A DNA stretch of 64,000 nucleotides from Streptomyces sp. NBC_00178. Its GTDB lineage: Bacteria > Actinomycetota > Actinomycetes > Streptomycetales > Streptomycetaceae. The notes under the pieces are model-generated. The model had not been told where the DNA came from. It made no database searches and was given only the letters and a program-made list of their open reading frames with translations. Within the stretch, counting starts at the first letter, position 1. Each line of letters starts with the position of its first letter. Location of the stretch: NCBI RefSeq assembly GCF_036206005.1, contig NZ_CP108143.1, forward strand, positions 930,001 to 994,000, given 5' to 3'. A program made the translations under genes and the position numbers. Of the stretch, positions 18,291-26,587 are shown one piece after another.

Positions 18291-18998
18291 ATGCGTCCTT
18301 TCACGTCACGCGTCACGCAGCCGACCCCCGCCGAACGCGTACTGGCGATCCTGACCTCAGCGCATTCGATGACGGTGGTGAGCGACGGACTCGACCCCGT
18401 CGAGGTGCACCGCCTCGACGCCACGAGCGCGATGGGGCACATCCACCTGCACGAACCCGCCGAAGCCGGCCGCACGGGCCCCGGCGCACGCATCCCCGTC
18501 CGCCTGGAGTTCACCGACGTCGCCCCCACCCCCGTCCGGGACCGCACGCGCGCCCGTGTCACCGTGACCGGGCTGCTGTCGGCCCCGTACAGGGGCGACG
18601 CCTCGGAGAGCACCTGCATGGAGTTCGGCCAGGCCGTACTCGAGGACCACGGGGGCCGGTCCTTCGTCACGCTCGACGCGCTCCAGGCGACGGAACCGGA
18701 CCCGGTCTCCGGCAGTGAGGCGGCGATGCTGACCCACCTCGTCGACGACCACGGCGAACTCGTCCCCCTGCTGCTGCGCCTCGCGCAACCCCAGCCCGCG
18801 AAGGGCGTCACCCGGGCGCTCCCGCTGGCACTGGACCGCTACGGCATCATCCTGCGTCTGGAGTACCCGGGCTCCCACCGCGATGTACGCCTGCCGTTCG
18901 CGAAGCCCGTGACCCGGATCGATCAGGCCGGTCCGCAGATCCACGCCCTGCTCACGGCGGCCCGCCGCGCCTCCCACACCAACCGGCTGCTCACCTGA
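18291..18998 (+). CDS. DUF2470 domain protein, iron-repressed
   Basis: This 235-residue cytoplasmic protein begins with an N-terminal split-barrel-like segment, and its DUF2470-type C-terminal half contains MLTHLVDDHGELVPLLLRL and PLALDRYGIILRLEYPG near 145-190. DUF2470 is the C-terminal module of HugZ/HutZ-type heme-degrading proteins and also occurs alone near siderophore genes. The start ATG at 18291 has AGGAG 7 nt upstream. The iron box immediately upstream is strong evidence for expression under iron starvation. A role in heme or siderophore iron handling is inferred from this and from the family; no siderophore synthesis genes are in the window. Confidence 0.85.
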   Translation: MRPFTSRVTQPTPAERVLAILTSAHSMTVVSDGLDPVEVHRLDATSAMGHIHLHEPAEAGRTGPGARIPVRLEFTDVAPTPVRDRTRARVTVTGLLSAPYRGDASESTCMEFGQAVLEDHGGRSFVTLDALQATEPDPVSGSEAAMLTHLVDDHGELVPLLLRLAQPQPAKGVTRALPLALDRYGIILRLEYPGSHRDVRLPFAKPVTRIDQAGPQIHALLTAARRASHTNRLLT

Positions 18999-19137
18999 CC
19001 GGGGGCACACACGCGTATGCCGTCGGCCACGGGGGTCCGCTCCCGCCCGGAGGGGTGCGGACGTGCGCACGCCCGCCGACGGCACACCACCACCGCGCGG
19101 GCGCACCTTCACGGTCCGTGTCCGGGCCACCCGACGG

Positions 19138-19174
19138 GAACGGCCACGCACCCCGTGGGGGTGCGTGGCCGTTC
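19138..19174. terminator. Bidirectional terminator
   Basis: A perfect 17-bp stem (19138-19154 with 19158-19174; left arm GAACGGCCACGCACCCC) with a 3-nt loop GTG separates the convergent DUF2470 and SLT-like genes. Confidence 0.85.
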
Positions 19175-19212
19175 GGCTCGACCGAGGTGGCCGGCGTGCG
19201 TGGTGGGACCGC

Positions 19213-19731
19213 TCAGTAGGCCGAGTCGACGTTGTCGATCGAGCCGTACTTGTCGGCGGCGTAGTTGGCCGCCGCGGTGATGTTGGCGACCGGGTCGGTC
19301 AGGTCCCGCTTGGTGCCGTCGACGTGGTAGGCGTCGAAGGTCGGCTTGATCACCTGCAGCAGACCCTTGGAGGGCGTGCCGTTCTGGGCGTTGACGTCCC
19401 AGCCGTTGGACGCGTCGGGGTCACCGCCGGACTCACGCATGATGTTGCGGTGCAGGCCCTCGTAGCTGCCCGGGATGCCCTCGGCCTTCATGATCTTGAG
19501 GGCCTTGTGGATCCAGCGGTCCAGCTTGTCGGGGTCGGTGGCCTTCTTGGTCACCGCCTGCGCGTGCACGGCGGCCGGTGCGGACACGCTGCGCGCGACC
19601 GGCTCGGACGCCTGCGCGGGGGACGGGACGAGCGTGACGGCCGCCGCTGCGGCTCCGGCGGCACACAGCCCGGCAACCGAGAACCTGCGGATGCGGACGG
19701 CGGAGGTCGGGGTCTGAGCGGACGTACGGAT
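19213..19731 (-). CDS. Secreted lytic transglycosylase-like protein with apparent ATC start
   Basis: The product of about 172 residues has a basic N-terminus, a hydrophobic stretch ending in the cleavage-like PSPAQA (signal peptide about 1-42), and a C-terminal lysozyme-like SLT domain. The SLT domain contains the catalytic-Glu motif NIMRESGGDP and the repeat-like KGLLQVIKPTFDAYHV, then AAANYAADKYGS. It would act on peptidoglycan outside the membrane. The start is odd. AAGGAG (19740-19745) stands 8 nt before ATC (19731-19729), in frame with the signal peptide, and no ATG, GTG or TTG occurs nearby in that frame. The nearest canonical choice, GTG at 19806, would put about 25 atypical residues before the signal peptide. 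Confidence 0.8.
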   Translation of the reverse strand: MRTSAQTPTSAVRIRRFSVAGLCAAGAAAAAVTLVPSPAQASEPVARSVSAPAAVHAQAVTKKATDPDKLDRWIHKALKIMKAEGIPGSYEGLHRNIMRESGGDPDASNGWDVNAQNGTPSKGLLQVIKPTFDAYHVDGTKRDLTDPVANITAAANYAADKYGSIDNVDSAY

Positions 19732-20187
19732 AGAACACTCTCCTTGCGATGACGACAGGGGGGCCAGGGGACCTGCGGAACGGAAGGCGCGCCATGTGGG
19801 GAACACGCGGGGCTCGACCGGTCCTGAGCGACGGCGCCCGGGCCTCGGTCCATGGTTAGCGGCACACCGCCAGGGTGGCAACGACCGGTGGTACTACCTG
19901 CCTACGTACCCCGGGACACCCGGGCGCGGGCCCGGGCGCCCGAGCACGGCGCGGATGGGTCTACTACGCGGTGTCGTATGTGATCCGCGCCCTATGTCCT
20001 GATTCACAGAGGACACCACCGGAGCCCCGTCCGAAGCCCTCCTCCGCGCGGCCCGGCGCCGGAAACCGCGGGGGACAGGGGGTCCGCGCCGCATCCGGCG
20101 ACCGTGGACGCCCGGCTTCACCGGGCCTCGCACGCCCGGCCCCGTCGCCACGCGCCGGTACGGGGTTCCGCTCCGGCGGGACGCCCC
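19732..20187. other. Gene-free stretch upstream of the SLT-like gene
   Basis: About 450 bp hold the leader of the SLT-like gene and the 3' flank of the next regulator gene. A ribosome binding site AAGGAG is at 19740-19745. The sequence is GC-rich with several local palindromes (for example around 19915-19940) and the least GC-rich part at 19880-20005. I found no convincing gene. A c-di-AMP riboswitch was looked for because such wall-lytic genes often have one, but its conserved core is not there. Confidence 0.4.
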
Positions 20188-21222
20188 TCACCGCGCCCCG
20201 TGCGCCGACGAGAAGCCCTGGAGGGGGCTCCCCGGGTTGCTGGTCAGCATCGTCGCTCCCAGCAGGGTGAGCGTGTGGATCACCGTGTTGCCGTCGCGGT
20301 GGCTGGTGATGAGCCCGGCGTCGCGCAGGGCCGTGGTGTGATGCGTCGCGGTGGCGGGTGAGACTCCTGCCCGCCGCGCGGCCTCGGTGGTGGTCGCACC
20401 GGAGGCAGCGGCCTGCAGGACGGCGGCACGGGCCCGGCCCAGCAGCACCTGAAGGGACGACGGACCCGCGCTCCCGGCCGGGCTCCTGACGGGCGCGGTG
20501 GGCACCTCGTGGTGCAGGGAGTAGATGAGGACGGGAGGCAGCGCCGGGTCCGCGAGGGAGATCGGCCCCTTCCAGCAGAAGTACGACGGGATGAGCAGCA
20601 GACCGCGCCCTTCGAGCCGGATGTCGTTCTCGGTCGGATACGGACGGACCTCCAGGCGCGGGTGCTCCCACCGCACCGCGGGACCGATCCCCTCCAGCAG
20701 GCCCTCGGTCCCCCCGTCGAGCAGGTGCCGGGCCAGCCGGATCCGCTCGGTGTGCAGGCTCTCGTCCACCCAGCGCTCATGGGGTGCGATGACGGCCCGG
20801 TGGTAGGCGCGCAGGATGTCCACCAGCTCGGCGCGCGCCTCCCGTTCCGTCAGCCGGCCCAGCTGGGCCGGCACCCGTACGACCCGTGCGAGCGCGGCCA
20901 GTTCCGCCGCCACCTGGTCCGCAGGCGTGGCGAGGATGGCTTCCAGTCCGGCCTCCAGCCCTTCCGTGCCCTCCAGCGGGGTGAGGAAGTCGGGGAAGTA
21001 GGCGGCGCGCGGGAAGAGGGGCAGCAGGACGCGTCGCACTGCGCCCTCGAGCCCGGCCTCCCGGAGCCGCTCGCGCGCGGGGCGGTACCAGTGCGCGTAC
21101 GCCCAGCGGCCCGAGGGGGTCTGGAAGCGGTGCAGGCTCGAAGCGATCTCCCACAGCGGATGCGGCGCCGCTGCGACCCGGGTCCTGGCCAGGTCCTCGG
21201 CCGAGAAGTGGAAGCGAAGCAC
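20188..21222 (-). CDS. ArsR/DUF5937-like winged-helix transcriptional regulator
   Basis: This 344-residue protein has a long N-terminal domain of unknown fold (about 1-245, starting LRFHFSAEDLARTRVA) and a C-terminal ArsR-type winged helix (about 255-330, LGRARAAVLQAAASG, TTTEAARRAGVSPATATHH, LRDAGLITSHRDGN). This layout is common in Streptomyces regulators annotated as DUF5937/helix-turn-helix. It starts at GTG 21222, with a GGAAAGGG element upstream. It is divergent from a small secreted protein gene, and a near-palindrome at 21246-21265 just before its start suggests autoregulation. The ligand is unknown. Confidence 0.85.
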   Translation of the reverse strand: MLRFHFSAEDLARTRVAAAPHPLWEIASSLHRFQTPSGRWAYAHWYRPARERLREAGLEGAVRRVLLPLFPRAAYFPDFLTPLEGTEGLEAGLEAILATPADQVAAELAALARVVRVPAQLGRLTEREARAELVDILRAYHRAVIAPHERWVDESLHTERIRLARHLLDGGTEGLLEGIGPAVRWEHPRLEVRPYPTENDIRLEGRGLLLIPSYFCWKGPISLADPALPPVLIYSLHHEVPTAPVRSPAGSAGPSSLQVLLGRARAAVLQAAASGATTTEAARRAGVSPATATHHTTALRDAGLITSHRDGNTVIHTLTLLGATMLTSNPGSPLQGFSSAHGAR

Positions 21223-21245
21223 TGCAACACCCTTTCCACCTGCGT

Positions 21246-21265
21246 CATTTCAACTCCTTCGAATG
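21246..21265. promoter_or_regulatory. Candidate operator between divergent genes
   Basis: CATTTCAACTCCTTCGAATG is an imperfect palindrome (7 of 10 half-site positions match) in a locally AT-rich segment 24 bp upstream of the regulator start. ArsR-type proteins bind sites of this kind. Confidence 0.35.
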
Positions 21266-21460
21266 AGCATGACAGCCCGGGTCACAGGCCGGAGCATGAA
21301 CTCGCTTCGTCGCACAGGTCCCCACCGCATCACCCGCCGCCCACGCCTCTTTCCGCTGCTCCCGTCAGGCCTCGAACCGAGCAGAACCCGAAGGCCCGCC
21401 ACCAGGTCCGGCCCTCGGCCTTCCCACCCGCCCACACCGCGACACAGGGAGTTCAGACAG

Positions 21461-21880
21461 ATGACTCGAACCCGGGGAACCGTCGCCGTGCTCGCCGCCG
21501 CGACCGCCCTCCTGGCCGGCGGCGCCACGTCGCCGGCCCTCGCGCAGTCCACCGCGGCCGCGGCCTCCTGCTACGACGGTGCGAAGTCGCTCACCTACCG
21601 GTACTCGGCAGCGGCCGTGGAGTTCGGCACCTACACCGCGAGCTCACGGTGCTCCGACATCAACATCAAGCTGAACACGTCGGCTCCGGGGGTGTTCCTG
21701 GACGCCTGTGTCGTCTTCGTCGACCACACCTCGCTGTGCAACCACGGCAACACCTACTCCACCTTCGGCCCCCAGTGGGCCACCGTCGCCACCGACGTCA
21801 AGGACGGCACCCGCTTCAAGCTGCGCGTGCACGCGTACGACACCGACGCACAGGTCGTGCCGTTCCAGCTCGCCTACTGA
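21461..21880 (+). CDS. Small secreted protein of unknown function
   Basis: The 139-residue product has a signal peptide (about 1-29, LAAATALLAGGATSPALA) and a mature part of about 110 residues with four cysteines (in ASCYDG, SSRCSD, DACVV, SLCNHG), probably two disulfides. The mature part is rich in Tyr, Thr and Val and is likely all beta. I do not recognise a family. It starts at ATG 21461 after GGGAG. The neighbours downstream are two wall hydrolases in the same direction, 50 bp and about 1 kb away, so a role at the cell surface is possible. Confidence 0.75.
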   Translation: MTRTRGTVAVLAAATALLAGGATSPALAQSTAAAASCYDGAKSLTYRYSAAAVEFGTYTASSRCSDINIKLNTSAPGVFLDACVVFVDHTSLCNHGNTYSTFGPQWATVATDVKDGTRFKLRVHAYDTDAQVVPFQLAY

Positions 21881-21930
21881 GGCGGCCTCCCTCACGCACC
21901 ACCCACTCCCCCACATCCCAAGGAGCACCG

Positions 21931-22671
21931 ATGACCTCGTCCCCGAACCGCCGCACCATCCTGCGCGGCACCCTCGTCGCCACCGTGGGCGCCTTCGCGG
22001 GCCCGCTGCTCCTGTCGGGCACGGCCCACGCCTACAACTGGACCCGCACCATGAACCAGGGGGCGAGCGGCGCCGACGTAACAGAGCTGCAGATCCGCGT
22101 CGCGGGGTGGGCCGCGGACTCGGCCTCGCACTCCCGGGTGAGCGTCGACGGTGACTTCGGCGCGGGAACGGCCGCGGCGGTCCGCAGATTCCAGGCGGCC
22201 TACGGCCTGTCCGTGGACGGCAGCGCGGGACCGGCCACCCAGGCGCAGCTCAACGCCCTGGAACAGTCGGACGGTTCGACCGCACACTTCAACTGGAGCG
22301 AGTTCACCGACCGTTCGAGCGGAACCTTCAGCGGCGGGAAGGTGAGCGCGGCCGCCACCAAGGAGAACGCCCGCCGCGCCATGTACAAGTTGGAGGCCCT
22401 GCGCAAGAAGCTCGGCAACACCGCCATCACGGTCAACTCGGGCTTCCGGAGCATCGCCCACAACGCGGAGATCGGCGGGGCGAGCGACAGCATGCACCTC
22501 TACGGCACCGCGGCCGACCTCACCGTGCCCGGCGTCAGCAACCGCACCGTGTACCAGAAGGCGGAGACCTGCGGTTTCTCCGGCCTGGAGCGGTACACGG
22601 TGGATCACCAGCACGTGGACAGCCGTGCGGACCTCGGCCGGGCCTGGTGGTGGGAGAGCGGCACCATCTGA
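21931..22671 (+). CDS. Secreted D-Ala-D-Ala carboxypeptidase (peptidase M15) with peptidoglycan-binding domain
   Basis: The 246-residue protein has a twin-arginine-like signal (NRRTILRGT, cleavage after AHA near 33), a PG_binding_1 domain (about 45-110, VSVDGDFGAGTAAAVRRFQ) and an M15A zinc peptidase domain (about 120-245). Zinc ligands are visible: H189 and D196 in SMHLYGTAAD, and H228 in HQHVD. The architecture matches the Streptomyces albus G zinc carboxypeptidase, which removes the terminal D-Ala from peptidoglycan stem peptides. The start ATG at 21931 has AAGGAG upstream. It lies 50 bp after the small secreted protein gene and may be cotranscribed with it. Confidence 0.92.
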   Translation: MTSSPNRRTILRGTLVATVGAFAGPLLLSGTAHAYNWTRTMNQGASGADVTELQIRVAGWAADSASHSRVSVDGDFGAGTAAAVRRFQAAYGLSVDGSAGPATQAQLNALEQSDGSTAHFNWSEFTDRSSGTFSGGKVSAAATKENARRAMYKLEALRKKLGNTAITVNSGFRSIAHNAEIGGASDSMHLYGTAADLTVPGVSNRTVYQKAETCGFSGLERYTVDHQHVDSRADLGRAWWWESGTI

Positions 22672-22868
22672 GGCGCGACGGCCCCGACCGCCTTCGGCCG
22701 ACGCCCGCCGTTCGTCCGGGGACCCGAGCAGGTTTCCCGGACAGCGCCGAAGCATCCGGGGACCTCGCACAGTCCCCGGACGGCCCTCCGAAGCGACCGG
22801 CCGCGCCACCGCACTGCCGGGCTCCGCCACCGCGCGCCCGAAGTCACCTTTCCACCGGAGGCACACCG

Positions 22869-24437
22869 ATGAATCGCAGACCGCCGCGCACACTCCTGCG
22901 CCGCGCCGCCCTGTCCGTCCTCGGCACTCTGGCCGTACTGACCACCGCCGTACAGCCCGCCGGAGCCGCGCCGCGCGCCGGAGGCACCCCGGCGCCGGAT
23001 CCCGTCGGCCGTGCCTTCACGGAGGCCGCCGCGGAGTACGGGGTACCGCGCGACCTCCTGGTCGCCCTGGGGTACGGCGAGACGCACCTCGACGGTCACG
23101 CGGGCCGGCCGAGCCAGGACAACGGCTACGGGGTCATGCACCTGGTGAGCAACCCGGACCGGCACACCCTGGAACTCGCGTCCCGTCTGACCGGCGAATC
23201 GCCCGTCGCCCTGCGGGAGAAGACCGCGGCGAACATCCGCGGCGGAGCCGCCGTGCTGCGTTCCTACGCCGACGAGTCGGGCCTCGACCGGGCCGGGCGG
23301 CGCGACGCCGACGCCTGGTACCCGCTGGTGGCACGGTACGGTGGCGCGGCTGATCCCTCCGGCGCACGCCTCTACGCGGACACGGTCTACACCTTCCTGG
23401 CCGAGGGCGTGAAGGCCCGTACCCCCGGAGGCGAGGAACTGACCGTCCGCGCCCGCACCGTGGCCCCCGACCGCGGTGCGTACGAACACGCCGCGGTGGC
23501 GTCGGCACAGAGCCCGGACTATCCGTCCGCCCTGTGGGTCCCCGCCAGCTCGGCGAACTACGCGGTCGGCAGGACCGCCTCCATCAGCAAGGTCGTGGTG
23601 CACGTCACCCAGGGCTCGTACGCCGGGACGCTGAGCTGGTTCCAGAACCCCTCGGCGCAGGTCAGCGCCCATTACGTCGTGCGCTCCTCGGACGGCCAGA
23701 TCACCCAGACGGTGCGCGACAAGGACACCGCCTGGCACGCCCGTTCGGGCAACGCGTCCGGGATCGGCATCGAGCACGAGGGGTACGTCGACAATCCGAG
23801 CTGGTTCACCGACTCGATGTACCGGTCCTCCGCGGCACTCACCGCCCACCTGTGCGACCGGTACGGCATCCCCAAGGACCGCGCCCACGTCGTCGGCCAC
23901 TCCGAGGTGCCGGGCAACGACCACACCGACCCGGGACCGAACTGGAACTGGACGTACTACATGCAGCTGGTGGGCGGCAGCACGGGAGGCGGCAGCGTCC
24001 AGCTGACCTTCCCGTCCTACGACACCCTGCGCGCCGGTTCGTCGGGGGCTCAGGTCTCGGCCGCGCAGTCGCTCCTCAACCAGCAGGGATTCGACGCGGG
24101 CACGGTGGACGGCAGCTTCGGGACGAAGACCACCATGGCCGTCACGTCCTTCCAGCGGGCGCGCGGGCTCGGCGCGGACGGGGTCGTCGGCGCGCGCAGC
24201 TGGACCGCGCTCCTCTCGGCCGGCACCACACCGGCGCTCGGCCAGGGCAGCACCGGCTCCGCCGTCCAGCGCCTGCAGAGGGCGCTCACGGCGGCCCTCG
24301 GGCGCACCGTGTCGGCGGACGGCGACTTCGGCTCGGGGACCCAGCAGGCGGTCCGCGACTACCAGAGCAGCCGGGCGCTGAGCGTCGACGGCTCGGTCGG
24401 CCCCGCCACCTGGACGGCTCTGCAGGCAGGGCGCTGA
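22869..24437 (+). CDS. Secreted N-acetylmuramoyl-L-alanine amidase (PGRP type) with two peptidoglycan-binding domains
   Basis: The 522-residue protein has a signal peptide (about 1-33), an N-terminal helical segment of about 110 residues resembling lysozyme-like modules ([20 protein letters not shown]), an Amidase_2/PGRP domain (about 215-370) and two PG_binding_1 repeats (about 395-450 and 460-520). Amidase zinc ligands are visible in VVVHVTQG and [17 protein letters not shown]. It cleaves the bond between MurNAc and L-Ala in the wall. The two binding repeats each carry the DGxFGxxT motif. The start ATG at 22869 has GGAGG close upstream. A strong terminator follows. Confidence 0.93.
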   Translation: MNRRPPRTLLRRAALSVLGTLAVLTTAVQPAGAAPRAGGTPAPDPVGRAFTEAAAEYGVPRDLLVALGYGETHLDGHAGRPSQDNGYGVMHLVSNPDRHTLELASRLTGESPVALREKTAANIRGGAAVLRSYADESGLDRAGRRDADAWYPLVARYGGAADPSGARLYADTVYTFLAEGVKARTPGGEELTVRARTVAPDRGAYEHAAVASAQSPDYPSALWVPASSANYAVGRTASISKVVVHVTQGSYAGTLSWFQNPSAQVSAHYVVRSSDGQITQTVRDKDTAWHARSGNASGIGIEHEGYVDNPSWFTDSMYRSSAALTAHLCDRYGIPKDRAHVVGHSEVPGNDHTDPGPNWNWTYYMQLVGGSTGGGSVQLTFPSYDTLRAGSSGAQVSAAQSLLNQQGFDAGTVDGSFGTKTTMAVTSFQRARGLGADGVVGARSWTALLSAGTTPALGQGSTGSAVQRLQRALTAALGRTVSADGDFGSGTQQAVRDYQSSRALSVDGSVGPATWTALQAGR

Positions 24438-24468
24438 ACCGCGGCGGCCTCGGGCCGGGCGCGGAACG

Positions 24469-24517
24469 ACGACGGGGGACGGCGGGCGGCCACGGGCCGT
24501 CCGCCGTCCCCCGTCGT
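24469..24517 (+). terminator. Strong terminator after the amidase gene
   Basis: A perfect 17-bp stem, ACGACGGGGGACGGCGG (24469-24485) with its complement at 24501-24517, extends further inward with wobble pairs. It lies 32 bp after the stop codon. Confidence 0.85.
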
Positions 24518-24879
24518 GCTCCGGGAGCAGCCCGAAGTACCCGGACTCCGACCGGCCTTGTGAGGCCACCGCCGGTCGTGCGGCGCCGCCGCCGACCCGA
24601 TGCCCGGCCGAGCCCGCCGGAGCATCGCCGAGGCCGGGCTCGCCCCCGGCCCGGCCGTGTCGCATTTACGACGTCGTGCGGTGGAGCCGTTCGTGACGCG
24701 CAGGGCCCGGGACTCCGGGCGACGGCGTGGCCCATCCGCCTCTGCGGCCGGGGCCGCCCTTGCTGTCGGGCGCTTCCGTACCCCTGGGCCCGCCGCTGCC
24801 GCGTCGCCGGAGCCGGACCGGGCCGCTCGCCCGGACCCCTCTCCGGTCACGGCCGAAACACATCGGTACCTCGACAAAC

Positions 24880-24914
24880 ATCGCGCGGGCGCGATCATCG
24901 CATCGAGTTAATGT
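24880..24914 (+). promoter_or_regulatory. Palindrome and candidate -10 box upstream of the encapsulin operon
   Basis: In the 626-bp gap before the encapsulin gene, a perfect 7-bp inverted repeat (ATCGCGC 24880-24886, GCGCGAT 24889-24895) is followed by TAATGT (24909-24914), a TANNNT -10 candidate in the most AT-rich part of the gap. The ATG is 150 bp further on. No clear -35 box was seen, so a regulator-dependent promoter is possible. The rest of the gap, 24518-24870, shows no gene. Confidence 0.35.
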
Positions 24915-25063
24915 CGGCGACTTCCCTTGGTCCGGGGGGCGGGGCGGCCCGTAGTGTTCCCAGCGATCTGGACGGGTTCCCGGTCACCTACCCCATTTCC
25001 CTCCTGATGCCCGGTGACGTCCTCATACGCGCTTCACCGCCCCGACCAAGGAGAGCGTGCCCG

Positions 25064-26476
25064 ATGACTGTTGACTCGACCCCGGAAGTGGGACTGGAGC
25101 TGCCCCGGCAGTCCAGTCTGGGCACGGCCGCTGCCCGCAATCTCGCCACCACGAGCAAGTCCGCCCCGCAGATGCAGGAGATCACCTCCCGCTGGCTGCT
25201 GCGCATGCTCCCCTGGGTGGAGACCCAGGGCGGGGCCTACCGGGTGAACCGGCGTCTGACCTACACCGTCGGCGACGGGAGCATCGACTTCGTCCAGGAC
25301 GGAGCCGACGTCCGGGTGATCCCCCGGGAGCTCGGCGAACTCGCCCTGCTGCGTGGCTTCGACGACGTGGAGGTGCTGACCGCCCTCGCCGACCGCTGCG
25401 TCCAGCGCGACTTCGGCGCCGGCGAGACACTGGTCGAGCGCGGCGCCACCGCCGACAAGCTCCACCTGATCGCCCACGGCCGCATCAACCGGGCCTCGAC
25501 CGGTCAGTACGGCGAGGAGGTGGCGCTGGACGTGCTCGCCGACGGCGACCGGTTCGGCGACGACGCCCTGCTGGACGAGGACGCCCGGTGGGAGCACTCC
25601 GCCACCGCCGAGACCTCGGGCACACTGCTCACCCTGTCACGCGCCGACTTCGCGTCCGTGCTGGCCACGGCACCGAGTCTGCGCGCCCATGTCGAGGAGT
25701 ACTCCGCGCTCTCCCGCCGGCGGCAGAACCACCGCGGCGAGGCGGAGATCGCGATGTCGGCCGGCCACCTGGGCGAACACGAACTGCCCGGCGCCTTCGT
25801 CGACTACGAACTGAAACCGCGCGAGTACGAACTCTCGGTCGCCCAGACGATCCTGCGGATCCACACCAGGGTCTCCGACCTCTACAACGGTCCGATGGAC
25901 CAGACGAAGGAGCAACTCCGGCTCACCGTCGAGGCACTGCGCGAGCGACAGGAGCACGAGCTCGTCAACAACCGGGAGTTCGGGCTGCTCCACAACGCCG
26001 ACTTCAAGCAGCGCATCCAGCCGCACGCCGGCCCGCCGACGCCTGACGACATGGACGAACTGCTCTGCCGGCGGCGCGGCACCAAGTTCTTCCTCGCCCA
26101 CCCGAGGACGATCGCGGCGATCGGTCGCGGCTTCAACGCGTGCGGGATCTATCCGGACCACGTCGACCTCGGCGGGCAGCGTGTTCCGGCTTGGCGCGGG
26201 GTACCGATCCTGCCCTGCAACAAGATCCCCGTCACGCCGGAGAAGACCAGCTCGATCCTCGCCATGCGCACCGGCCTGGAGAACCAGGGCGTCATCGGTC
26301 TGCACCAGACCGGGCTGCCCGACGAGTACGAACCGGGTCTGTCCGTCCGCTTCATGGGCCTGGACGAGAGGGCTATCACGTCCTACCTCGTCAGTACCTA
26401 CTACTCCGCGGCCATCCTCGTGCCGGACGCCGTCGGTGTGCTGGAGAACGTACAGATCGCCCACTGGCCGAGGTAA
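25064..26476 (+). CDS. Family 2B encapsulin shell protein with cyclic-nucleotide-binding domain (EshA-like)
   Basis: This 470-residue protein has the layout of family 2B encapsulins such as Streptomyces EshA: an N-terminal arm ([19 protein letters not shown]), an HK97-type shell fold, and an inserted CRP-like cNMP-binding domain (about 90-200, [33 protein letters not shown]). The C-terminal shell part has [30 protein letters not shown] and [15 protein letters not shown]. Subunits build a protein nanocompartment enclosing cargo enzymes. The start ATG at 25064 follows AAGGAG by 10 nt. The next two genes make 2-methylisoborneol, so the terpene cyclase is the expected cargo. This order matches SCO7699-7701 of S. 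coelicolor. Confidence 0.93.
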   Translation: MTVDSTPEVGLELPRQSSLGTAAARNLATTSKSAPQMQEITSRWLLRMLPWVETQGGAYRVNRRLTYTVGDGSIDFVQDGADVRVIPRELGELALLRGFDDVEVLTALADRCVQRDFGAGETLVERGATADKLHLIAHGRINRASTGQYGEEVALDVLADGDRFGDDALLDEDARWEHSATAETSGTLLTLSRADFASVLATAPSLRAHVEEYSALSRRRQNHRGEAEIAMSAGHLGEHELPGAFVDYELKPREYELSVAQTILRIHTRVSDLYNGPMDQTKEQLRLTVEALRERQEHELVNNREFGLLHNADFKQRIQPHAGPPTPDDMDELLCRRRGTKFFLAHPRTIAAIGRGFNACGIYPDHVDLGGQRVPAWRGVPILPCNKIPVTPEKTSSILAMRTGLENQGVIGLHQTGLPDEYEPGLSVRFMGLDERAITSYLVSTYYSAAILVPDAVGVLENVQIAHWPR

Positions 26477-26587
26477 CGGGCGCGGACCCTCCGGGCCCGG
26501 CGTGACCACCCCGACCGTCCCGGGGCGGTCGCCCGCGCCCGCAGGGCCTCAGCCGCCGTCCACCCCACCAAGGCCAAGGAGTCATGG

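Noticed and set aside
19746..20187. Possible c-di-AMP (ydaO) riboswitch before the SLT-like gene
   Set aside because: Only a weak CCGCTAACC match is present on the minus strand; the other conserved blocks and their order are missing.
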